Source: Taishania sp037189645 (GTDB lineage Bacteria; Bacteroidota; Bacteroidia; Flavobacteriales_D; Crocinitomicaceae). Taken from it: DNA of 64,000 nt. Positions 1 to 7,703 of this stretch are shown here, piece after piece. The notes beneath the pieces are model-generated. The model worked only from the letters and a program-made list of their open reading frames with translations. It had not been told where the DNA came from and did not search any database. The translations under genes were made by a program, and so were the position numbers. Within the stretch, counting starts at the first letter, position 1. Each line of letters opens with the position of its first letter. The DNA is taken from the NCBI GenBank assembly GCA_037189645.1, contig JBBCIY010000013.1:1-64000 (forward strand). The letters run 5' to 3'.

Positions 1-40
1 ACTGCTGGGCCTGTTCCAGGGTAATAGTATTCAATGGCAT
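1..40 (-). CDS. N-terminal fragment of an unidentified protein (cut by window edge)
   Basis: An ATG on the minus strand at 38-40 opens a frame that runs off the left edge and reads MPLNTITLEQAQQ. A TAnnTTTG promoter box lies about 43 nt upstream at 83-90. Thirteen residues are too few to assign a family. It is called a gene only because an open frame, a start codon and a promoter-like box line up. Confidence 0.45.
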   Translation of the reverse strand, partial: MPLNTITLEQAQQ

Positions 41-82
41 GTTTTTGGATGTTTATAATTAGTAAATGAGTTTAACTACATC

Positions 83-90
83 CAAATATA
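83..90 (-). promoter_or_regulatory. Promoter -7 box TATATTTG for the truncated left-edge gene
   Basis: On the minus strand the sequence TATATTTG fits the Bacteroidota sigma-70 box TAnnTTTG. No TTG at the usual 17-23 nt spacing was found, so the call rests on the -7 box and its position alone. Confidence 0.4.
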
Positions 91-368
91 ACAAGTTGCG
101 CATAAATAGTACTATCCACCTACAAAAATAACCAGAAACACCTTATTAATGATACGTATAAATACGCATATAAAATCCCAATCATAAAACAACAAACAAG
201 AAAAATGAAAACAGTAGGAGGCAGGTTAATAGCGAATTAAATCAGAAAAATCACCAAAACAGACCACACAACTACTTCTTGCCTGGCCGTAAACAGCAGA
301 TAGAAATATTTTTTCGGAATCGGCTTCCGCTCCATCGATCAGTTAGCTTCACCTGTGATGTCCTTATA
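91..368. other. Intergenic stretch, AT-rich, no gene seen
   Basis: About 280 nt between the truncated gene and the terminator of the export operon. It has stop codons in all frames, no tRNA-like cloverleaf and no repeat array. The only open frames are trivial, for example 11 codons from the ATG at 205. Confidence 0.5.
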
Positions 369-410
369 TAAAAAAACAAAGCCCCTCCCGGTTAAGAAAG
401 GAGCTTTGCT
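369..410 (-). terminator. Rho-independent terminator of the TolC-HlyD-permease operon
   Basis: The arms CAAAGCCCCTCC (377-388) and GGAGCTTTG (400-408) pair with a small bulge. On the minus strand they are followed by a run of T at 376-370. It lies about 80 nt after the permease stop codon and closes the operon. Confidence 0.75.
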
Positions 411-488
411 TTCACATCATCTCAGCTGATACAGGAGAATCTTATATTCCTGAAAATGATCTAAAATGAGGCTGCAGATGATGTAATC

Positions 489-1667
489 CTATTCTGTTTC
501 CAGCAAAAGCATTTTCTTTTCTTCTCTTCTGATCCGCCATTTTACCAGCACCAGGCTGATGAAGAGGTATACAACGATCTGAATCGACAAATGAAGGATG
601 TATGGCAGCACCTGGGATAATGTTGCATTCTCCATCAGCATGAGCTTGAAAGCATTCAGGAAAGGAGTCAGCGGCAATGAATCGGCAAGCCATTGAATCG
701 GCCGGGCCATGGCAAAAAGAGGCCATGTATATCCTCCGATGATAAACCCCGGAGCAGACATCAGCATCAGCACCTGCGTAGCCTTCAAAGCATTGGGCAG
801 CAAAGCGCTCAGCATCACCCCCAGGAACGTCGCTGCAGCAATGAACAATGCTGTCAGAACAACGAAATTAAACGGGTTTGCAGGCAGAGGAGCATCATAC
901 ATCACATGGAATCCGTAAAAAAGAGCGATCATGGGAATGGACAATACCCACACCGGCATTACTTTCACCAAAACCGTTACAAAAGCTGATTTTGTCTTTT
1001 TCACAATTCCCGCTCCAAATGTTTTTCGCTCCACCTCGTATGCAATGCTTACCGCCATAGCCAGCAGAATAACCTGCTGGAGCACTACTGCCAGCATCGC
1101 AGGCCACATGAATGTAAAATAGTTACCTGTTTCATTGAACACTTTCACGTAATTTTGCTTAAACGGTTCGTACCTGGAAGCAGATTGAATCCCGGGCATT
1201 CCTTTTCGCTGCAATGCTTTGATTTCCGCACCTGCTGAAAAGGTTCCCAGCGTAACCTGTATGTTCTTGCTGACAAAATTAGCCGTCAGCATATTCACCG
1301 TATTGGTATAGATCATGATTTCAGGATAGTTTGCCTGGAGCATGTCCGCCTCAAAACGATCGGGAATGACAATGACCGCAGTAGCGTCCAGCCGAACCAT
1401 TTCCGATTGCACATCATTCGATTCCGCCAGGATCTGGCTGATATGTATCCCTTCATTGTCCTCCAGCATTTCGATGATCTGCAAACTCATCGGGGAATTA
1501 TCCCGGTCTACCACAATAACAGGCAGCTCCACCGCTTTACCGGATTTATAGACCGAAGCCAGCATGACTGCATAGATCACCGGAGCAACGAAAAAGACAA
1601 GCAATAAAGTCGTATTGCTAAAGAAAAGCTTGAATTCTCTTTTCAGCAACTGAAAAAAATGTTTCAT
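489..1667 (-). CDS. ABC-2 type transporter permease (YhhJ/YbhR-like)
   Basis: A 392-residue inner-membrane protein with the ABC-2 permease layout. One membrane helix lies near residues 20-40 and a long extracytoplasmic domain spans about 45-185. Five more helices follow in the C-terminal half, including the stretch around SAPGFIIGGYTWPLFAM that is typical of the ABC-2 family. It is the last gene of an operon with an HlyD-type adaptor (6 nt upstream) and a TolC-type outer-membrane channel, so the likely job is tripartite export across both membranes. No ATPase gene is present in the cluster, and only one permease is encoded. The ATPase must come from elsewhere or the permease works differently. 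The substrate cannot be told from sequence. Confidence 0.9.
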   Translation of the reverse strand: MKHFFQLLKREFKLFFSNTTLLLVFFVAPVIYAVMLASVYKSGKAVELPVIVVDRDNSPMSLQIIEMLEDNEGIHISQILAESNDVQSEMVRLDATAVIVIPDRFEADMLQANYPEIMIYTNTVNMLTANFVSKNIQVTLGTFSAGAEIKALQRKGMPGIQSASRYEPFKQNYVKVFNETGNYFTFMWPAMLAVVLQQVILLAMAVSIAYEVERKTFGAGIVKKTKSAFVTVLVKVMPVWVLSIPMIALFYGFHVMYDAPLPANPFNFVVLTALFIAAATFLGVMLSALLPNALKATQVLMLMSAPGFIIGGYTWPLFAMARPIQWLADSLPLTPFLNAFKLMLMENATLSQVLPYILHLSIQIVVYLFISLVLVKWRIRREEKKMLLLETE

Positions 1668-1672
1668 GGCCG

Positions 1673-2629
1673 TTACTTTTTAAGAATGACAGATGCGTTC
1701 ACCAACAATTCACTTAAGTCTCCGCCGCCCTGAGGAACAAGCTTCAGCTCATAGAACGCTTCATCCATTTCCAGGTTGGGATAGGGGCTGGTAACATCGG
1801 CATAACGAGCCATCTGCTTTACATTCTGAACTTTCACTTTTACATCTTTTTCCAGGTATGGGATGTGTAAAGTCAATTCTTTTCCTTTCGGAAATTTACC
1901 GATCTCTTTTTCTCCGATGGTCATCCGGAAATAAGTAGAAGCGGGAATATAGCCATTGAACAAGGCATAACCTGCAGTTGCCAGTTCTCCTTCGTGCAGG
2001 GTGATCGTTTCCACCTGCATCACATTGGTAGCAATGATGTATCTTTCAGAATAGGCGATCTCCACCTCTTTCAGAACACCCAGTGCCTGCTCCTGCTGCC
2101 CGAAGGCCGCGTCTCTCGTTTCAAAACGAACGCCTTTTTCCACTTCCGCCCATTCTGCCCGGACGGCATCCAGCTGTGCTTTCGCTCCGTTGTATTTTGC
2201 CGTTACCTCATCAAATTGCTGCGGAGCGATCAGTCCTTCATCGAACATCGCTTTTGACCGCCTGTAAGATTTTTCCGCGAATGCGAATTGCTCTTTCGCA
2301 GCTTCCAGCTTTGCATTCAATTGTTTCCGCTGGTTCTCTGTGGCTCCGTTGGTTGCCATGGTGCGTTGCGCAGTTGCGGCCTTTACCACACCCGAAGCCT
2401 GCGCCAGTTTAGCATCTGCTTCCGGAACATCCAGCATGGCCAGGGTATCGCCCGGCTGAACAACATCTCCTTCCTGTACATAGATCTTCAGGATCCGGCC
2501 GGTTACTTTCGGAGTGAATGAGATGACTTCCTTTTTCACTTTTCCCAGAACAGGCTTTTCTGCCGGGTTGGAACATCCTGTCAGTACTGCTAAAACAACA
2601 CTGATTATATAAAATGATTTTGTTTTCAT
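1673..2629 (-). CDS. HlyD-family membrane fusion / periplasmic adaptor lipoprotein
   Basis: A 318-residue protein with a lipoprotein signal: a hydrophobic N-terminus ending in the lipobox LTGC, Cys about residue 19. After it comes half of a biotinyl-lipoyl-like domain (VQPGDTLAMLDVPEAD, about 57-72), a helical hairpin rich in Ala/Glu/Lys (about 75-170), and a beta-barrel part. This is the order expected of an adaptor that bridges an inner-membrane transporter and TolC. It lies between the TolC gene (9 nt gap) and the permease gene (5 nt gap), consistent with one transcript. It would be anchored in a membrane by its lipid and act in the periplasm. Confidence 0.93.
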   Translation of the reverse strand: MKTKSFYIISVVLAVLTGCSNPAEKPVLGKVKKEVISFTPKVTGRILKIYVQEGDVVQPGDTLAMLDVPEADAKLAQASGVVKAATAQRTMATNGATENQRKQLNAKLEAAKEQFAFAEKSYRRSKAMFDEGLIAPQQFDEVTAKYNGAKAQLDAVRAEWAEVEKGVRFETRDAAFGQQEQALGVLKEVEIAYSERYIIATNVMQVETITLHEGELATAGYALFNGYIPASTYFRMTIGEKEIGKFPKGKELTLHIPYLEKDVKVKVQNVKQMARYADVTSPYPNLEMDEAFYELKLVPQGGGDLSELLVNASVILKK

Positions 2630-2638
2630 GATTCCTGA

Positions 2639-4030
2639 TTATTTTAAAGTTGTAACATCTAACGTACCTGCTGCGTTCAGGTACCTGAACGCAGCTCTTC
2701 TCTGCTGAAAAACAGCCTGCGCGTATTCCAGCTGTGCTTGCTGCAAGTCATTTTCGGCGTTGATAAGGTCAACCGATTTGATCAGCCCGACCTCGTATTC
2801 TTTTGTTGCCTGGTCCATCGCATCCCGGGCGATCGTCAGAGCGATCTCTTTCACAGCGATCTGGTCCCGGGCAACGTCCATCTCAATTTTGCTTTTTTCC
2901 AGCTGCAATCCTATTTTCTCCTTTGTATCCGCCTGCTTGTTCATGGCGATCTGCAGATCAAGTTTTGAGCGCTTTATATCGTTGATCCCTTCCCGGCCAT
3001 CGAACAAATCCCATTTTAAACCGATTCCGGCTGTGAACAAAGGAGCTACATTGATGTTCTGAAACCTGTAGTCAAGCGGCTGCTGTGTCAGAACAAAAGG
3101 ATCTCGTGAACGAAGGTGGGTATCATGCAATCCCAGGTAGGTCAATGAAGCGGAAGCCCCGATCTTGGGAACCCACCAGGTTTTAGCAGCTTTCACCTTG
3201 TATTCATTGGCCCGTACAGCTGCATCCAGGGCAATTAATTCGGGTCTGGAAACCGGTTCTTCAACCAGGGAAACCATCATGACGCCGAGGTCTTCATCAA
3301 TTTTATCCAGGCGGTTGTAATCGATCTTTGTAAGTGTATGCAGATTCAGCAGGATCAGCTTTCTCTTTCCTTCGTATTCTTTGTATTTTGCATCCAGCTG
3401 TGAAATGGCCAGGTTGATCTTATTGTATTCATATTGAGTGATCAATCCCAGGTCCAATGCTTTTTCCGCCGATTTTTTATTCTCGTTCAACCGCTTCCCG
3501 CTTTCGTCCAGCACCTGCTTTACGGATTTCAGCATAGCCAGCTGGTCATATACAGCGGTTACATTTTCAACAATTGCGTTCCTGTCAACGGTCATCATGG
3601 CTGTTTCACCTTCCAGCCGTGCTTCGTTGGCTTTTTTCAGGTTTCCGACCTTTCCTCCCCCAAACACTAAAAACGATGCTTTGAGGTCGGCCTGGGTGAT
3701 GAAGTTATCCAGCATGTACCGGTTCTCGTGTTCAGGCAGCCCGAATTGCAGCTGAGGAATGGCAAATCCCGGGGTTGTGATCGTTGCTGCTCCGTAAGCA
3801 TAGGCTCCTTTTGCATTTAATTCAAGCCGCGGCATGTAAGCATCCGCAATCTTTTCCTGGTCCAGCTCGATCTGTTTCAGAGCCAGCTGTTTGTTCTCGT
3901 AACTATAATCGTATACGAGCGCACTGTCTATCACTTCCCGAAGTGACGGAGCAGTCTGGGAATATACATTACTGCTTGTCGATACAAGCAATAGTGTCCA
4001 TCCAGCAAGTGTTAATGTGTACTTTTTCAT
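2639..4030 (-). CDS. TolC-family outer-membrane efflux protein
   Basis: A 463-residue protein with a cleavable signal peptide (residues 1-24, ending VYSQ). Two long coiled-coil regions (about 120-225 and 360-450) form the repeats of the TolC / OEP family. Late-half residues such as EYEVGLIKSVDLINAENDL match the conserved GxxxxxDLLxAE-type pattern of outer-membrane efflux proteins. It is the first gene of the export operon with HlyD and the ABC-2 permease. A TAGTTTTG promoter box lies 20 nt upstream of the start. A Crp/Fnr-type regulator gene sits just upstream in the same direction and is the natural candidate for its control. Confidence 0.95.
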   Translation of the reverse strand: MKKYTLTLAGWTLLLVSTSSNVYSQTAPSLREVIDSALVYDYSYENKQLALKQIELDQEKIADAYMPRLELNAKGAYAYGAATITTPGFAIPQLQFGLPEHENRYMLDNFITQADLKASFLVFGGGKVGNLKKANEARLEGETAMMTVDRNAIVENVTAVYDQLAMLKSVKQVLDESGKRLNENKKSAEKALDLGLITQYEYNKINLAISQLDAKYKEYEGKRKLILLNLHTLTKIDYNRLDKIDEDLGVMMVSLVEEPVSRPELIALDAAVRANEYKVKAAKTWWVPKIGASASLTYLGLHDTHLRSRDPFVLTQQPLDYRFQNINVAPLFTAGIGLKWDLFDGREGINDIKRSKLDLQIAMNKQADTKEKIGLQLEKSKIEMDVARDQIAVKEIALTIARDAMDQATKEYEVGLIKSVDLINAENDLQQAQLEYAQAVFQQRRAAFRYLNAAGTLDVTTLK

Positions 4031-4050
4031 TTTATCTCATTTTCAGGAGA

Positions 4051-4058
4051 CAAAACTA
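4051..4058 (-). promoter_or_regulatory. Promoter -7 box TAGTTTTG for the tolC operon
   Basis: On the minus strand TAGTTTTG fits TAnnTTTG and lies 20 nt before the TolC start codon. No properly spaced TTG was found. If real, the export operon can be transcribed apart from the regulator gene upstream. Confidence 0.45.
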
Positions 4059-4130
4059 TCGCACTAAAACCAGCTGAAAATTCACATTTGTTAAGAACGG
4101 GAGTTTTAACGTTTTTTCAGAAACAGGCAT

Positions 4131-4697
4131 TCATTTCCGGACGATCCTGGCCCGGATCCTGCTTAAACTCTGTGGTTTCACTCCGAGGTAGGAAGCAATG
4201 TGCTGCAAGGGAGCGGCGTGGAAGATGGCTTCATGGTTTTCAACCAGGTTCAGGTACCGTTGCTCCAGGGAGTCGCTTTGAAATTCTTTCACACGTTCGA
4301 TCAGCCGTATGTATGCTGACTCTGCCATTTTCCTGGCAATGCGCTCAATCCGGGGATGCTCTTCAAACAGCGATTCCACCTGGGAATAACGGTATTTGAT
4401 TACTTCTGTCGGCGCCAGTGCCTGGAAATAATGCTGCCCCGGCGTCTTTTTGAGGATGGATTCGTAATCCACGCAAATATCCCCGGCAAGAAAGAAATTG
4501 TAGGTAAAATCATCACCGTCGATAATGCGATAGGAACGGATCAACCCACTTTTTATGAGATAAAAGTGATCAGCAGTGCGGTTAAAGGAAGAAAGATCTT
4601 CCCCGGAATGGAACACTTCCTCCTTTCCCAACCGGTCCACCAGGAAGATTTCCTGCTCATTCAGGTTAAATTGCTGTAAAAATTCGTGCAGTTCCAT
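4131..4697 (-). CDS. Crp/Fnr-family transcriptional regulator
   Basis: A 188-residue protein with an N-terminal cyclic-nucleotide-binding-type beta-roll (about 20-120) and a C-terminal helix-turn-helix (about 160-185, HIASYLGVKPQSLSRIRAR). The second part is the typical recognition region of the small Crp-like regulators common in Bacteroidota. The arginine/glutamate set that binds cAMP is not evident, so the effector is unknown. The gene is co-directional with the TolC operon and 100 nt upstream of it, which suggests that it controls that operon. A TAGATTTG box sits 7 nt before the ATG, so its own transcript would have almost no leader. Confidence 0.92.
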   Translation of the reverse strand: MELHEFLQQFNLNEQEIFLVDRLGKEEVFHSGEDLSSFNRTADHFYLIKSGLIRSYRIIDGDDFTYNFFLAGDICVDYESILKKTPGQHYFQALAPTEVIKYRYSQVESLFEEHPRIERIARKMAESAYIRLIERVKEFQSDSLEQRYLNLVENHEAIFHAAPLQHIASYLGVKPQSLSRIRARIVRK

Positions 4698-4704
4698 ACG
4701 ATTA

Positions 4705-4712
4705 CAAATCTA
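4705..4712 (-). promoter_or_regulatory. Promoter -7 box TAGATTTG for the Crp-like regulator gene
   Basis: TAGATTTG on the minus strand fits TAnnTTTG. The last G is 7 nt from the ATG at 4697, which places the transcription start within a few nucleotides of the start codon. Confidence 0.5.
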
Positions 4713-4784
4713 AGAAACAAATTACACAGTGAAAAGAAATACCGGCAATTCCATTGATCCGGCAACTCAGCAGCGTGGTCCGCC

Positions 4785-7454
4785 TCATCCTCCCGTGAGC
4801 TTCTTGATCTCATTCAGCTTCATCAATGCTTCCACGGGTGTCAGCGTATTGATATCAATGGAAACCAGCTGGTCGTGGATCTGCTCCAGGACAGGATCAT
4901 TCAGCTGGAAAAAGCTCAGCTGCATGTTATCTTCCCGGATGGTGTCCGTTTTTTTCGCTGACCGGATTCCTTTATCTGCTTTCCCGGATGAAGACGTTTC
5001 CAGGTCATGGGACGTTTCCAGGTCATGGGACTTTTCCAGGGATGCCAGAATCTCTTCCGCACGACGAAGGACAACCGGAGGCATTCCTGCCAGTTTCGCC
5101 ACGTGGATTCCGAACGAATGCTCGCTCCCTCCTTCTACCAGCTTCCGCAGGAATAAGATCTTGCTCCCGACCTCCTTGACCGCCACATTGTAATTTTTGA
5201 TACGTGCGAACTGATACGTCATTTCATTCAATTCGTGGTAATGCGTGGCAAACAGGGTTTTCGCTTTATATTTCGGGTGTTCGTGCAGGTATTCCGCAAT
5301 TGCCCAGGCAATGGAAATTCCATCATACGTGCTGGTTCCCCGCCCGATCTCGTCCAGCAATACCAGGCTTCTTTCCGACAGGTTATTCAGAATACTGGCG
5401 GTTTCATTCATTTCTACCATGAACGTCGATTCGCCGCTGGAAATGTTATCGGAAGCTCCTACACGCGTGAACACTTTATCCACCACACCCAGCGTCGCAG
5501 CGGCAGCAGGGACAAAGCTCCCCATCTGCGCCATCAGGCAGATCAATGCCGTCTGCCGTAAAATGGCACTCTTACCACTCATGTTCGGTCCGGTAATCAT
5601 GATGATCTGCTGGTCATTGTGATCCAGGAACACATCATTGGCGATGTAGCTCTCTCCTACCGGCAGCTTTTGCTCAATCACCGGGTGACGGCCTTCCTTA
5701 ATGTCGATGACCAGCGTATCGTTGATCTCCGGCTGGATGTAATTATTTTCCCGCGCCACCTCAGCAAAAGCGGTCAGGCAGTCCAATTGCGCGATTAAAA
5801 AAGCATTGTGCTGGATCGTCTGGATGAAGTCTTCCAGGGAAAGGATCAGGTTCTGGTAGAGCTGAGATTCCAACGTATGGATCTTCTCTTCCGCACCGAG
5901 GATCTTCGTTTCATATTCCTTCAGCTCTTCTGTGATATAACGTTCCGCGCTTGTCAGTGTCTGTTTCCTGATCCACTCGGAAGGAACCTTGTCCTTATGT
6001 GTGTTGCGCACCTCCAGGTAGTAACCGAATACATTGTTGTAGGAGATTTTCAGGCTTGGAATTCCCGTTTTTTCACTCTCGCGGTTCTGCAGGTCTTCCA
6101 GGTATTCTTTCCCGGAATGAAGAATCTTTCTCAGATCATCCAGCTCAGCATTGACACCGTCGGCGATGACATGCCCTTTCCCGATCTGAACAGCAGGTTC
6201 TTCCGTCAGTGTAGATTCTACCAGTGCGATCAGTTTGTGGCATGGATTGAGCTGGTCGGAGATCTTATCGAGCAATACCGAATCTGATTTTTCCAGCAGG
6301 TTTTTGACCGGCTCAACCTGTTGAATCGTTCGCTTCAGCTGGACCACTTCCTTCGGGTTCACTTTCCCGACTGCTACTTTTGAGATCAATCGTTCCAGGT
6401 CGCCGATTTCTTTCAGGTGCCGTGTCAATTCATAGGTCACCTGCTCTTTTTTGTTGAGAAAGGCAACCGCTTCCTGGCGCTCACGGATCGGTCCCGCGTG
6501 TTTCAAAGGCAATACGATCCAGCGTTTCATCATCCTTCCTCCCATCGCTGTATAGGTCTGATCCAGGATATCGCTCAGGGTGGTAGCATTCTGATGTGGC
6601 GAGAAGATCAATTCCAGGTTCCGGAGGGTGAACTGGTCCAGCCACACGTATTTGTCTTCTTCGATCCGGGAAATGGAGGTAATGTGCCCCAGTTTATCGT
6701 TCCGGGTCTCGGAAAGGTAATGCAGGATGGCCCCCGCGGCGATGATCCCTGCATCCAGGCTTTCAATTCCGAATCCCTTCAGTGATTTTGTGCTGAAATG
6801 CTTGTTCAGGTTTTCATGTGCGAAATCAGGTGTAAAAACCCAGTCATCCAAACGGAAATGGTAGTACTTTGTTCCGAAGATCGCATCAAATTCCTTTGAT
6901 TTATTCTTTTGAAAAATGATCTCTTTGGGTTCAAATCCCTGGATCACTTTATCGATGTATTCGTTATTTCCCTGGGCTACCAGAAATTCTCCCGTCGATA
7001 CGTCAATGAATGCAATTCCATGCTGTCCTTTGGTGAAATGAATGGCGCACAGGAAGTTGTTCTTCTTCTGTTCCAGCACCTGGTCATTGAAAGAAACCCC
7101 GGGCGTAACCAGCTCAGTCACTCCTCGTTTTACGATTCCTTTTGCCAGCTTCGGATCTTCCAGCTGGTCACAGATCGCTACGCGCTGCCCCGCACGAACC
7201 AGCTTCGGAAGGTAGGTTTCCAGGGAGTGGTGCGGAAATCCCGCCAAAGCAGTTTCCGATTCGCTGCCGTTTCCTCTTTTGGTCAATACAATTCCTAAGA
7301 TCTTTGACGCTTTGATCGCGTCCTCTCCGAACGTTTCATAAAAGTCTCCTACCCGGAACAGCAATAAAGCACCCGGATGCTTTACTTTGATCTGGTTGTA
7401 TTGCCTCATCAGCGGCGTTTCGTTCGCACGCTTTCCTTCCGTTTGTTTTGCCAA
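4785..7454 (-). CDS. mutS: DNA mismatch repair protein MutS
   Basis: An 889-residue protein, full length for MutS1. The mismatch-reading Phe-x-Glu motif is in GDFYETFG (F38-Y39-E40). The connector, lever and clamp domains follow, and the ATPase carries Walker A GPNMSGKS (about residue 620) and Walker B LLDEIGRGTSTYDG (about 697). It recognises mispaired bases and recruits MutL. The start is a TTG codon (7452-7454), because no in-frame ATG precedes the conserved N-terminus and the next Met (residue 16) would leave too short a mismatch domain. Near the C-terminus an 18-nt direct repeat (4993-5028) inserts the peptide SHDLET twice into the linker after the ATPase domain. The gene appears monocistronic. 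Confidence 0.98.
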   Translation of the reverse strand: MAKQTEGKRANETPLMRQYNQIKVKHPGALLLFRVGDFYETFGEDAIKASKILGIVLTKRGNGSESETALAGFPHHSLETYLPKLVRAGQRVAICDQLEDPKLAKGIVKRGVTELVTPGVSFNDQVLEQKKNNFLCAIHFTKGQHGIAFIDVSTGEFLVAQGNNEYIDKVIQGFEPKEIIFQKNKSKEFDAIFGTKYYHFRLDDWVFTPDFAHENLNKHFSTKSLKGFGIESLDAGIIAAGAILHYLSETRNDKLGHITSISRIEEDKYVWLDQFTLRNLELIFSPHQNATTLSDILDQTYTAMGGRMMKRWIVLPLKHAGPIRERQEAVAFLNKKEQVTYELTRHLKEIGDLERLISKVAVGKVNPKEVVQLKRTIQQVEPVKNLLEKSDSVLLDKISDQLNPCHKLIALVESTLTEEPAVQIGKGHVIADGVNAELDDLRKILHSGKEYLEDLQNRESEKTGIPSLKISYNNVFGYYLEVRNTHKDKVPSEWIRKQTLTSAERYITEELKEYETKILGAEEKIHTLESQLYQNLILSLEDFIQTIQHNAFLIAQLDCLTAFAEVARENNYIQPEINDTLVIDIKEGRHPVIEQKLPVGESYIANDVFLDHNDQQIIMITGPNMSGKSAILRQTALICLMAQMGSFVPAAAATLGVVDKVFTRVGASDNISSGESTFMVEMNETASILNNLSERSLVLLDEIGRGTSTYDGISIAWAIAEYLHEHPKYKAKTLFATHYHELNEMTYQFARIKNYNVAVKEVGSKILFLRKLVEGGSEHSFGIHVAKLAGMPPVVLRRAEEILASLEKSHDLETSHDLETSSSGKADKGIRSAKKTDTIREDNMQLSFFQLNDPVLEQIHDQLVSIDINTLTPVEALMKLNEIKKLTGG
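4993..5041. repeat. 18-bp tandem repeat inside mutS
   Basis: Two exact copies of an 18-nt unit (4993-5010 and 5011-5028) are followed by a decayed third part copy (5029-5041). The repeat is in frame and encodes SHDLET repeats in the low-conservation linker between the MutS ATPase and its C-terminal tail. Such a repeat could change copy number by slippage without breaking the frame. Confidence 0.85.
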
Positions 7455-7609
7455 AATCGCTGATTTTAAGAATTGCCGGGTAAAAATAGAGAATACCCTC
7501 GTGTTTCGTGAACTTTAGGAAGGGTTGTTTTCAACAAAATGAGGAAGTAATTAACGATTTAAGCAGAAGAATATGGATGTTAACGTCTGGCTTCTGTTTC
7601 AAATCGCTG

Positions 7610-7627
7610 TATCGCAATATAGCGATA
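7610..7627. repeat. 18-nt near-palindrome between mutS and the M1 peptidase gene
   Basis: TATCGC (7610-7615) and GCGATA (7622-7627) form a perfect inverted repeat around AATATA. It lies in the 249-nt divergent promoter region of mutS and the M1 peptidase gene. It could be an operator site or a small hairpin. No function can be assigned. Confidence 0.4.
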
Positions 7628-7703
7628 TGACGCTATTAAAGGGCTTGATCCCTCCGAAACAGTTTTAACTAAAAATCCCTATCTTGCGGCTAAAAACAGA
7701 CAA

